DNA of 64,000 nucleotides from assembly GCA_001940855.1 (NCBI GenBank), contig MSGS01000066.1:1-64000 (forward strand), read 5' to 3'. Source of the DNA: Christensenellaceae bacterium Phil1 (GTDB lineage: Bacteria > Bacillota > Clostridia > Christensenellales > CAG-138). Within the stretch, counting starts at the first letter, position 1. Each line of letters starts with the position of its first letter. The notes beneath the pieces are model-generated. The model saw nothing but the letters and a program-made list of their open reading frames with translations. It made no database searches and was not told the origin of the DNA. The translations under genes were made by a program, and so were the position numbers. This document shows, in pieces, positions 27,088-34,717 of the stretch.

Positions 27088-28260
27088 ATGAACAAAGATT
27101 ATCAACCCATCCCCATGCGTCCGCTTACCATGCGCGGCGTGTTCGGCATAACGTGGGCCGTTACCAAGCGCCACTTCTTCGCGGGCGTTATGTATACGCT
27201 CATATGGGTGCTTATAGCCGCGGCAGTATTGGCGCTGTGCGCGGCGCCGGCAGTAATCGGCATAGTTGCGAATAACGCGGGGCAGGAAGGCGGCGTTGCG
27301 GCGCTGGTGGCGCTCAGCGTAATACTTATGTTCGTTGCGGCTTTGGCGATATGGCTCGTGCTGGGGCCGATAATGAACGGCGGGCTTTATACGGAAATGT
27401 CCATGCGCATATACGGCCAAAGCTCCACCCTTTCTCAGCTTTTTAAGCGCACCGGCTACACGCTTAAACGGTATTTCACGCTTAACCTTTGCCAATACGT
27501 CGGCCGGCTTGTGGCGGGCATTGCCGTTTCGCTTATAAGCAGCGTGCTTACGGGCATAGTTACCGCGGGCGGCATGATGGGCGCAATAATGAGCGCTGCG
27601 CGCAAGGGGCTTTTTGACAGCGGCGCGGTGCAGGACATAAGCGAAGCGGCCTCGCTCGGCGCAGGATTCATAGCATCATTGATTATAATATGGCTGATAA
27701 ACATGGTGCTTGCCATATGCGCTACGGTGCCGCTTGCCTTCACCTATCCCGTTGCGGTGAACGAGGATAAAAAGAACTTCTCCGCGCTCGGCCGCGGGCT
27801 TAACCTTGCGTTCAAGCGTTACGGCAGGATACTCGGCGTGTCGCTCATAGTGGCGCTTGTGTTCATGCTGATAGCGCTTATAATTTCGGCAATATTCGGC
27901 GTTGTGCTGGGGATATGCCTTGCCGCGGGCAGCACGGCGGCGGTGGTGATATGCGCCGTGGTTATGGCGATAGCCATGCTGTTCCTTGCGGCGATTGAGA
28001 CTAACTATTCCGCCGCGCTTTACACCGTGCTTTACTACGACGCCTATACCCGCGAATTCCGCGATAACATGAACGACCCCGCGCCCAATGCCTACGTGCA
28101 CGATGCGCCCGTGCAGGCTCAGCCTTGCGATGCATCCGTCGCGCCCGAAGCGCAAAGCGAATCCGCGCCCGAAGCGCAGAACGAACCGGTAACTCCTGCG
28201 GAAGAGCCGGAGTTCGTTGAAAAGAGCGACTATAACGAAACGAATAACACACAGGAATAA
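27088..28260 (+). CDS. Multi-pass membrane protein of unknown function
   Basis: 390 residues with about six hydrophobic segments (near residues 25-55, 70-95, 140-170, 195-220, 250-275, 285-305) and a soluble acidic tail rich in Ala, Pro, Gln and Glu (near-repeats EAQSESAP, EAQNEPV). The layout resembles the glycerophosphodiester-phosphodiesterase membrane-domain type, but I cannot assign a function. AAAGGAGG precedes the ATG. It leads a tight group with the next two small genes (15 and 4 bp apart). Confidence 0.65.
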   Translation: MNKDYQPIPMRPLTMRGVFGITWAVTKRHFFAGVMYTLIWVLIAAAVLALCAAPAVIGIVANNAGQEGGVAALVALSVILMFVAALAIWLVLGPIMNGGLYTEMSMRIYGQSSTLSQLFKRTGYTLKRYFTLNLCQYVGRLVAGIAVSLISSVLTGIVTAGGMMGAIMSAARKGLFDSGAVQDISEAASLGAGFIASLIIIWLINMVLAICATVPLAFTYPVAVNEDKKNFSALGRGLNLAFKRYGRILGVSLIVALVFMLIALIISAIFGVVLGICLAAGSTAAVVICAVVMAIAMLFLAAIETNYSAALYTVLYYDAYTREFRDNMNDPAPNAYVHDAPVQAQPCDASVAPEAQSESAPEAQNEPVTPAEEPEFVEKSDYNETNNTQE

Positions 28261-28275
28261 AAGGAGAACCAGGAA

Positions 28276-28596
28276 ATGTACATCGATATAGACATAGACG
28301 CCATGAAGGCATATATACTCAATAAGTTCACCGTTGAGGGCGACTTTGAATTCCTTGAGGAGGGCGAGCTTGCCAAGATGGTTGACGACCTTATGGAGCT
28401 GGACAACGAATACATGGCCAAGAGCGGCGCGGACGAGGGCGCGGATTATGACGACGACGACGCATACGAACTGATATTCGCCGGAATGCAGAAGCGCTGG
28501 CCCAAATATAAGGAATTTGCAATGCGCCTGAGCGAGGATTATCTTGACTTTGCGGAGGAATACCTTGAATCCGTTGGCGCGATAGAATGGGAGTAA
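28276..28596 (+). CDS. Small acidic protein of unknown function
   Basis: 106 residues, very acidic (runs such as DYDDDDAYEL), no cysteine, no signal peptide. Ends EDYLDFAEEYLESVGAIEWE, probably helical. AAGGAG precedes the ATG. Sandwiched between the membrane-protein gene and the 77-residue gene, so it likely works with them. No family recognised. Confidence 0.6.
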   Translation: MYIDIDIDAMKAYILNKFTVEGDFEFLEEGELAKMVDDLMELDNEYMAKSGADEGADYDDDDAYELIFAGMQKRWPKYKEFAMRLSEDYLDFAEEYLESVGAIEWE

Positions 28597-28600
28597 GCGA

Positions 28601-28834
28601 ATGAAGATAGTAAACATAACCGAGCCCAACAAGTTCTTCAGCGCCGTTGCCGAGTGCCGCGGGCGCGTTGAACTTGTTACGGGGGAAGGGGACAGGCTTA
28701 ACCTGAAATCCACGCTGTGCCAATACATTGCGCTGACGCAGATGTTTCAGGACGGACAGATAGAGGGCGTTGAACTTTGCCTGTCCGACCCGGCGGATTT
28801 CAGCAGGCTGGATCCGTATATAGTGAAGGAATGA
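28601..28834 (+). CDS. Small HPr-like-fold candidate protein
   Basis: 77 residues. The alternating pattern with RVELVTGEGDRLNLKSTLCQYIALTQMF resembles small HPr-like proteins of Clostridia, in which a LVSGRYVVDAKSIMGIFSL-type motif follows a short helix; the phosphorylatable HPr histidine is absent. Function unknown. It starts 4 bp after the previous stop behind a GGGAG site formed by its 3' end. A perfect terminator closes the unit. Confidence 0.55.
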   Translation: MKIVNITEPNKFFSAVAECRGRVELVTGEGDRLNLKSTLCQYIALTQMFQDGQIEGVELCLSDPADFSRLDPYIVKE

Positions 28835-28840
28835 GCACGA

Positions 28841-28879
28841 AAAAGCCCTTCGCATGCTTTATTCATGCGAAGGGCTTTT
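28841..28879. terminator. Strong bidirectional terminator
   Basis: AAAAGCCCTTCGCATG, a 7-base loop, CATGCGAAGGGCTTTT: a perfect 16-bp stem flanked by A and T runs. It separates the GC-rich host genes from the AT-rich exonuclease gene that runs toward it. Confidence 0.95.
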
Positions 28880-28918
28880 GCTAAACTTGTAAGCGAAGAG
28901 AAAGTGTTTTGTTAAGAA

Positions 28919-30154
28919 TCAAATACCGATTCTATCTTTAGCAAGACACATAAACAGTTCTCCAGTCGCAAGAGCATCTGATAGTGCTCTGTGTGCAAAC
29001 ATGTTATCACGAATTTGGTAGTAATCACAAAGCGTTGTCAGTTTATAGTCTTCAACATCGTAATCACAGTCGTAATTAATGACATATTCATCGAAATCTT
29101 TATCCCATTTTAGTTTTGGCTTTTTCAATGTCTTCTTAGCAATTTCGCATGTATCATAATAGCGCCTTTTGTTAGCCGTGAAATCGTACCCGTACCGGTA
29201 TAAAAACTTCAAATCAAATGGAAGATTATGACCTACGATATTGGACTTGCCTACAAAAGCATTCAAGCTATCGATAATCTGCATGAATGCTGGCGCATCA
29301 GCTACCATATCGTCCGTAATATTATTAATAGCTGATGCTTTATCTGGGATATGTTTACCCGGATTTAATAAGGTATGGAATTTTTGGATTGGGACCCAAT
29401 TTTCAAACCTAATTGCTGCAACTTCTACTAAATTGTCTCTTGTGGGGCTTAACCCAGTTGTTTCTGTATCAATAACAACAAAATCACCAAGTCGTTCAAA
29501 GCATGTCTTCGCAGTAATACTACTATACCTTATAATTTCTTCCAACTCTGATGCTTCACGCTTATTGTGATTCGTGTTTGATTTCTCCACGTTGATTTCA
29601 GCAATGGCATCTATCTTTTGCTGGAACGCCGCGCTATTCTGTATGCTTTTTATTATATTATTCAAAAACCTCGCATGAGCATTTATTCTTTTATCAATAT
29701 CTGAAAAGATTTCATCTTTGGAGTATTCTTTTGAAATCGAATTAACGCGGACTTCAATGTCAAACGCTTCCAATCTCCCTATGCCATATTTTCTGGAAAA
29801 GTCATCACTATATGTAATGCTTTTAATCAGTTTGTCAAACAGTTTGTTTTCATACTGGGGATTATGAATCTCTGCTTTTAAGACCTCGCACTCATTTACT
29901 TTATCTCTTATTAGAGGAATAATACTTAACGCTTCAATTGGATTGTCATCAACTTCAATATCTTCTTGCAGTTTTTTTAAGCAGAATAACATATTTGAAT
30001 AATATGACTCAAATTCCTGTTCTTCTTTTTCGGCCTTCTCTCTTGCTTCTGCTGCTTCTTTTTCTCTTTCCTTTTGGGCACACTCGTTGCATCGCCCCAA
30101 TGCATCAACTTTTAAGAAGAGCCCACGCTTGCCGCAAATCAAACACTTTCCCAT
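28919..30154 (-). CDS. DnaQ-like (DEDDh) 3'-5' exonuclease with N-terminal zinc ribbon, AT-rich
   Basis: 411 residues: an N-terminal CLICGKRG...CNEC zinc ribbon, a Lys/Glu-rich coiled coil (~25-55), an alpha-helical middle, and a C-terminal exonuclease domain with DTETTG (Exo I), HNLPFDLKFL (Exo II) and HRALSDA (Exo III). It is predicted to degrade DNA or RNA ends; the zinc ribbon and coiled coil are unusual additions. The DNA is far more AT-rich than its neighbours and uses different codons, so it was probably acquired. GGAG lies 9 bases before ATG 30154; the track start at 30172 has no ribosome site. No partner gene is present. Confidence 0.85.
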   Translation of the reverse strand: MGKCLICGKRGLFLKVDALGRCNECAQKEREKEAAEAREKAEKEEQEFESYYSNMLFCLKKLQEDIEVDDNPIEALSIIPLIRDKVNECEVLKAEIHNPQYENKLFDKLIKSITYSDDFSRKYGIGRLEAFDIEVRVNSISKEYSKDEIFSDIDKRINAHARFLNNIIKSIQNSAAFQQKIDAIAEINVEKSNTNHNKREASELEEIIRYSSITAKTCFERLGDFVVIDTETTGLSPTRDNLVEVAAIRFENWVPIQKFHTLLNPGKHIPDKASAINNITDDMVADAPAFMQIIDSLNAFVGKSNIVGHNLPFDLKFLYRYGYDFTANKRRYYDTCEIAKKTLKKPKLKWDKDFDEYVINYDCDYDVEDYKLTTLCDYYQIRDNMFAHRALSDALATGELFMCLAKDRIGI

Positions 30155-30268
30155 TAGTTTACTCCATTCCACACTGATAAATATAGCCGGATTCGCAATG
30201 TCGAACCTTCAGTTTCGCCTGAATAAAGTATATCAAAAAAGCATAAAACAATCTACTGTTCATATCAT

Positions 30269-30297
30269 AAACGCCCAGCACTTTTAGCTGAGCGTTT
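30269..30297. terminator. Hairpin at the upstream edge of the AT-rich exonuclease gene
   Basis: AAACGC-C-CAGC, 7-base loop, GCTG-A-GCGTTT, with one mismatch. It could terminate transcription entering from the minus strand or mark the edge of the inserted DNA. The AT-rich stretch continues to about 30395, where host-like GC content resumes. Confidence 0.45.
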
Positions 30298-30404
30298 GTG
30301 ATATCAGCTATACTGTTCTATACGATTTTTACCGCCAACTCGTTCTTTTCGTCTATGGTAGAATATTATATTCAGCAGGATTTCACCGCTCTCGTTAGCC
30401 CGCA

Positions 30405-30656
30405 TTACCCCTGCAGGCCCCTTGCCTGGCGATCCATATCCTCAACGACTATGTCGTATATCTCGCCCAGGGAGGCGCAGTATTCCAGCACCTTCCACGG
30501 TTCGTTGGTATGGTAATGGATCTTTATCAGCGTTTCGTCGCCGACGGCAAGCAGGCAGTCGCCCTTAAAATTGGCGGTGAAATAGGCGTTTATTGCGTCC
30601 TCGTCGAGGCCGCTGCCTTCGATCAATAATTGCGTATCATATCTGTATTCAAGCAT
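30405..30656 (-). CDS. Stand-alone FakA/DAK2-type linker domain protein
   Basis: 83 residues, complete, starting MLEYRYDTQLLIEG behind AAAGGAG. GDCLLAVGDETLIKIHYHTNEPWKVLEYC aligns by eye with the middle domain of FakA (fatty-acid kinase, DAK2 family), where the HxHT histidines bind metal. The ATP-binding DAK2 domain and the C-terminal domain are absent. Short free-standing versions annotated as related to dihydroxyacetone kinase exist in Clostridia; their role is unknown. It is the last gene of the hydantoinase-mocA-guaD train, 41 bp after guaD. Confidence 0.75.
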   Translation of the reverse strand: MLEYRYDTQLLIEGSGLDEDAINAYFTANFKGDCLLAVGDETLIKIHYHTNEPWKVLEYCASLGEIYDIVVEDMDRQARGLQG

Positions 30657-30697
30657 GGTTTTAACTCCTTTCGCTTTTTGTGCTTTATATTATATCA

Positions 30698-31975
30698 TCA
30701 TTTGCGCCTGATTCCGCCGGAATAAACTGCAAAAATATCGTGAAGATCATCGGAATAAATCAGCCGCTCAAACCGCTCCGCAGCGTTAAGCGGTATTGCG
30801 GGGCCGTGGGAGGAATCGTCCAGCACTATGGCAAAAAGCTTTTCCCCCGCCGCAAAGCCGCGGCTAAGGCCGAAAAACTCCCGCGGACGGGCGGACGCAA
30901 GGCTGAATGCCTCGCCGACCTCAAGGAAGCGTTCCTCAGCCGCCCTGTCTGCATAATAATATCTTAGCTTGGACGCCCTTATCGCTGCGCAGGCAACATG
31001 GCGCATGCTCAGCTTGTCTCCGCCCGCAATGTCCGACCCAAGGCCGATTTTCAGGCCCTCCGCCATCATTCGCCTTACGGGCGCAATGCCGGAATATATA
31101 TTCGTATTGGAATTGGGGCAATGCGTAACCCATACTCCCGCCGCCTTCATGGCTGCGCGCTCGATTTCGTCGCTGTGTACGCAGTGCGCCATAACGGTAT
31201 TTTTGCCGAAAAGGCCGGCCTTTTCATAGGTTTGGTAATACCTTTCGCAGTCCGGACAAAGCGAGCGCACCATGGCTATCTCCTCAAAATTTTCGCTCAG
31301 ATGCGACTGCGCGCGGAGCCCGTATTCCACCCCGAGCGCGCCAAGCCCCGCCATCAGCTCATCCGTACAGCTTGGCGTGAAGCGCGGCGTTATTATGGGC
31401 CTTATGCCGCCGAAGCGGGAAAGCGCTTCCCCGATAAAGCGGCGTTCTTCGCTCAGCGCGCCCTCGGTTGTTTCGCGCAGCTCATCGGTGGTGTTCCTGT
31501 CCATGCTTATTTTGCCCACGAAGCCGTATACACCCGCGCGCTCAAGCTCTTCCATCAGCACAAGGCTTGCGTCCGTATGCACGGAGGAAAACGCGCATAC
31601 ATGCGTTGTGCCGCGCGCGATAAGCTCCCTTGCAAGCACGGAATAAACCTCCCGCGCGAAGCCGGTGTCCTTAAACATGGCCTCCGTGCGGAAGGTATAG
31701 TTATAAAGCCACTGCATAAGCGGCAGATCCATACCAAGCCCCAGCATTGGGTATTGCGGCGCATGAAGATGCATGTCGCAAAACGAGGTGGTTATTATCC
31801 TGCTGCCGAAGTCCTCTATGTTAGCGCTTTGGTATGCGGGCGGCAGCGCGTTTGCTTCAAACACGCCCTGTATAACGCCCGCTTCATCGGTTATTATAAC
31901 GCCGTTTTTGGTTATGGTTATTTTGTCGTTCGCATCCGCGGTGATTATGGTTCCCTTTATACCGCCGTAATTCAT
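30698..31975 (-). CDS. guaD: Guanine deaminase
   Basis: A 425-residue metal-dependent amidohydrolase converting guanine to xanthine plus ammonia. CDMHLHAPQY (metal histidines), TPRFTPSCTDELM, QSHLSENFEE, AHCVHSDEIE, HCPNSNTN and GSDIAGG all match guanine deaminase. Its ATG overlaps the mocA stop in ATGA, so it is translationally coupled. With mocA and the hydantoinase it forms a purine-catabolism-like operon; xanthine produced would go to a molybdenum hydroxylase encoded elsewhere. Confidence 0.92.
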   Translation of the reverse strand: MNYGGIKGTIITADANDKITITKNGVIITDEAGVIQGVFEANALPPAYQSANIEDFGSRIITTSFCDMHLHAPQYPMLGLGMDLPLMQWLYNYTFRTEAMFKDTGFAREVYSVLARELIARGTTHVCAFSSVHTDASLVLMEELERAGVYGFVGKISMDRNTTDELRETTEGALSEERRFIGEALSRFGGIRPIITPRFTPSCTDELMAGLGALGVEYGLRAQSHLSENFEEIAMVRSLCPDCERYYQTYEKAGLFGKNTVMAHCVHSDEIERAAMKAAGVWVTHCPNSNTNIYSGIAPVRRMMAEGLKIGLGSDIAGGDKLSMRHVACAAIRASKLRYYYADRAAEERFLEVGEAFSLASARPREFFGLSRGFAAGEKLFAIVLDDSSHGPAIPLNAAERFERLIYSDDLHDIFAVYSGGIRRK

Positions 31976-32556
31976 AGCCCGTTCTCCTTTTGAAGCATAA
32001 TGTAGTCCGAAGCCGTGTCTATGTCCATCAGCTCGGCCCCGTTTTCAAGCTGATACAGCATTATTCTTTCCTTATGCGCCGCCATTACCGCGCCGCCCCC
32101 GCGCTCGCCGTGTAGTGCCTTCAGTTCATCAAAAAACTCCCGCGGAAATATTACCGGGTTGCCCCTGCGCGCGCCGTGGCCCATGGCAACGATGCTGTTT
32201 GCGTTTTTTGCGAAGAAGTCCAACTCCCCCGCAACGCTTTCGCGCCCGAGCAGCGGCTGATCCGCCACCATGAAAATTATCCCGTCCGCGTCGCCGACGG
32301 CCTCCATGCCAAGGCGTATAGTGCGCGGCGGGCCATCCTCGGGCCTATCGTTGAGTACGGGTATAAAGCCGCGCGCTTCGGCGGCGGCAAGTATCTCCGC
32401 CCGTCCGGACACAACAGCCACCGCGCAAAGCTTATCCGCAGGCAGCGCGTCAAGCGCATATTCAAACATTGGCCGCGACGCAAACTCCTTTATAAGCTTG
32501 CATTCGCCAAACCGGCTCGACGCGCCCGCGGCCATGAGTACAGCGGCAATTTTCAT
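31972..32556 (-). CDS. mocA: MocA-like molybdenum cofactor cytidylyltransferase
   Basis: A 194-residue nucleotidyltransferase of the MobA/MocA group, which attaches CMP to molybdopterin for xanthine-dehydrogenase-type enzymes. LMAAGASSRFGECKLI is the nucleotide-binding start, with MVADQPLL the metal-binding segment. Overlaps of 4 bases (ATGA) join it to the hydantoinase gene before it and guaD after it. Its presence implies a molybdenum hydroxylase in the genome; none is in the window. Confidence 0.85.
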   Translation of the reverse strand: MKIAAVLMAAGASSRFGECKLIKEFASRPMFEYALDALPADKLCAVAVVSGRAEILAAAEARGFIPVLNDRPEDGPPRTIRLGMEAVGDADGIIFMVADQPLLGRESVAGELDFFAKNANSIVAMGHGARRGNPVIFPREFFDELKALHGERGGGAVMAAHKERIMLYQLENGAELMDIDTASDYIMLQKENGL

Positions 32557-33914
32557 CTCAGCTTGCCGTGCGCCCTGCGGCGGATGTAGCGGCCGCGGTT
32601 TTCCGCTATGAGTTCGCCGTTATATACAACAAGCTCGCCGTTTAGGAACACATGCTTCGCCCCGCCCTTCACTTCCATGCCGTTGAAGGGTGTGTTGTCG
32701 CAATTATGCTGGCCGTCCGTATCGGATATGGTGCGGCTTACGGAGCCATCCCATATTACCACGTCCGCCGCGCAGTCCTTGGCTATTCTGCCGCGGCCCG
32801 CCATGCCGAACAGGCTTGCCGCGTTGCCGCTCATAAGTGCGGAGAAGCGCTGCATATTCATGCGCCCCGCAAGCACGCCGTATGTATACATCAGCTCCCC
32901 GCGCCATCTTACGCCAGCGCCGCCGTTGGGTATTTTGGAAAAATCGCCTGCGGCAAGCTTCTGCGCCATTGTGAAGGAGCAATGGTCCGTGCCGATTGTG
33001 TCTATATCGCCGGAAGCGCATGCCGCCATGAGCGCCTTGTTATCGGCGGGCTTTCTGAGCGGCGGGCTCATTACGAACTTTGCCCCGTCCGCGTCAAGAT
33101 AGCGCTCGTCATCAAGGAAAAGATACTGCGGGCAGGTTTCAAGATAAACCTCCTGGCCGCGTTTGCGCGCGCGCAGAGCCTCTTCCAAACCTTCATGCGT
33201 GGAAAGATGCACAACGTAGGCAGGCGCCCCCGCAAGCTTAGCCAGGCGCATATACCGCGCCACGGCCTCGGCCTCTATATCGTTTGGGCGGGAAAGCGGA
33301 TGCCCCTCCGGCCCCAGTATGCCGCGCGCCTTCACTTCCTCCGTAATGCGCAGCAGCGTATCCCAGTTTTCGCAATGTACGCCTATCAGCGCGCCGTATT
33401 GCTTTGCCGCCTTCAGCGCGGCGTAAAGGCTGCCGTCGTCCACGCGCAGCGCGTCGTATACCATATACATCTTATATGATGTAACGCCCTCGCGGGTCAT
33501 GTCCGCCATTTCGGCCTCCGTCTGCTTATCCCAGCGGGCTATTGCCATATGGAACCCGTAATTGCAGTGCGCAATTTCAGCTTTCCGTTGCCATTGGACA
33601 AGCGCTTCGCTGAGCGTGCCGTCCCGCTCCTGCGTGGCGAAATCAAGTATGCTTGTTGTGCCGCCCAGTATTGCCGCGCGGGTGCCGGTATCAAAATTGT
33701 CCGCGGTCACGGCGGAGCCTGTGTTCAGGTCGAAATGGGTATGCGTGTCTATGAATCCGGGCAAAACGTAGCAGCCGGCGGCGTCTATCACCTCCAGGCC
33801 CGTTGCGTCCAGCCCATCGCCAATATATGTTATTTTGCCGTTCTTTATTATAAGGTCGGCCTCGTAGCAGCCGTTCTTATCGGCTATGCGTCCGTTTTTT
33901 ATAAGATAATCCAT
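32553..33914 (-). CDS. hydA: Dihydropyrimidinase/hydantoinase
   Basis: A 453-residue cyclic amidohydrolase. DTHTHFDL supplies the first metal histidines, TSYKMYMVYD the lysine normally carboxylated to bridge the two zincs, HCEN and HLSTHEG further histidines, and GTDHCSF the aspartate. It opens dihydropyrimidine, hydantoin or similar rings; homologues (HyuA/SsnA-type clusters) belong to anaerobic purine degradation. First gene of the coupled operon. GGAGGAGCAGCA precedes the ATG. Confidence 0.9.
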   Translation of the reverse strand: MDYLIKNGRIADKNGCYEADLIIKNGKITYIGDGLDATGLEVIDAAGCYVLPGFIDTHTHFDLNTGSAVTADNFDTGTRAAILGGTTSILDFATQERDGTLSEALVQWQRKAEIAHCNYGFHMAIARWDKQTEAEMADMTREGVTSYKMYMVYDALRVDDGSLYAALKAAKQYGALIGVHCENWDTLLRITEEVKARGILGPEGHPLSRPNDIEAEAVARYMRLAKLAGAPAYVVHLSTHEGLEEALRARKRGQEVYLETCPQYLFLDDERYLDADGAKFVMSPPLRKPADNKALMAACASGDIDTIGTDHCSFTMAQKLAAGDFSKIPNGGAGVRWRGELMYTYGVLAGRMNMQRFSALMSGNAASLFGMAGRGRIAKDCAADVVIWDGSVSRTISDTDGQHNCDNTPFNGMEVKGGAKHVFLNGELVVYNGELIAENRGRYIRRRAHGKLR

Positions 33915-34020
33915 TGCTGCTCCTCCTGCTCAATTTATTATAAGTAAGTGACAAGATATTCACATTTATAATTATATCCGGTTTTTTGGATTATAACAAT
34001 ACATAATGCGCGATTTATGG

Positions 34021-34026
34021 TATACT
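34021..34026 (+). promoter_or_regulatory. -10 box directly upstream of the SGNH gene
   Basis: TATACT ends 7 bases before ATG 34034 and no Shine-Dalgarno lies between, so the message would start at or within a base or two of the start codon. The -35 is unclear (AATACA at 17 bases). The 119-bp spacer to hydA is otherwise AT-rich and featureless. Confidence 0.5.
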
Positions 34027-34033
34027 GATACCC

Positions 34034-34666
34034 ATGAAAAACATTCTATGCTATGGCGATTCGAATACATGGGGCTATATCCCCGGCGGCAAGGGCCGCT
34101 ATGAGTACGCCGTGCGCTGGACAGGCGCCGCGCAGCGGCTGCTTGGCGACGGATACAGAATAATAGAAGAAGGGCTAAACGGCCGCACGACCGTTTTTGA
34201 CAGCCCCTTTGACGGGAGCGTGCTGAACGGCAAAAGCCATCTTATGTGCTGCCTTATGAGCCACGCGCCGCTGGATGCGGTTGTTATAATGCTGGGCACG
34301 AACGATTTGATGCATAGCCACACGGCTTGGGAAGCGAGCCGCGGCTGCATAACGCTTTCGCGCATGGTAATGAACGGTGCGCTGCACTTTAATGCGCATA
34401 CGCCGCGGCTGCTGCTCGTATCCCCCATACATATAGGCCGCGAAATAGCCGAGACGGACCAAAGCCCGCTGAGCGTTTCGGGCTATGAAGAATCGCTCAA
34501 ATTCGCCCCGCTTTATGAGCAGGCGGCGGCGCGAATAGGGATAGACTTTTTGGATGCGGCAAAGTATGCCGAGCCTTCGCCGGTTGATAACGAACACATG
34601 GACGCCGAAGGTCACGCCGCGCTTGCTGCGGCAATAGCGGACAAACTTAAAACAATGCTCGGTTAA
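34034..34666 (+). CDS. SGNH/GDSL hydrolase (arylesterase-like)
   Basis: 210 residues with GDSNTWGY (nucleophile serine), a LGTNDL block III asparagine and HMDAEGH block V (Asp/His), the complete catalytic set of SGNH esterases. No signal peptide, so cytosolic. It would hydrolyse small esters or deacetylate sugars. It probably shares its message with the serine hydrolase gene 51 bp downstream. The start codon has no ribosome site (see the -10 entry). Confidence 0.9.
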   Translation: MKNILCYGDSNTWGYIPGGKGRYEYAVRWTGAAQRLLGDGYRIIEEGLNGRTTVFDSPFDGSVLNGKSHLMCCLMSHAPLDAVVIMLGTNDLMHSHTAWEASRGCITLSRMVMNGALHFNAHTPRLLLVSPIHIGREIAETDQSPLSVSGYEESLKFAPLYEQAAARIGIDFLDAAKYAEPSPVDNEHMDAEGHAALAAAIADKLKTMLG

Positions 34667-34717
34667 GCGGGCGGCGATAATAAACCATTTATTTTACAGC
34701 AGGAGGAAAGAACACCA

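Noticed and set aside
28276-28834. Toxin-antitoxin pair
   Set aside because: The gene sizes fit, but neither protein shows a toxin fold or DNA-binding antitoxin motif, and they are packed behind a membrane-protein gene.
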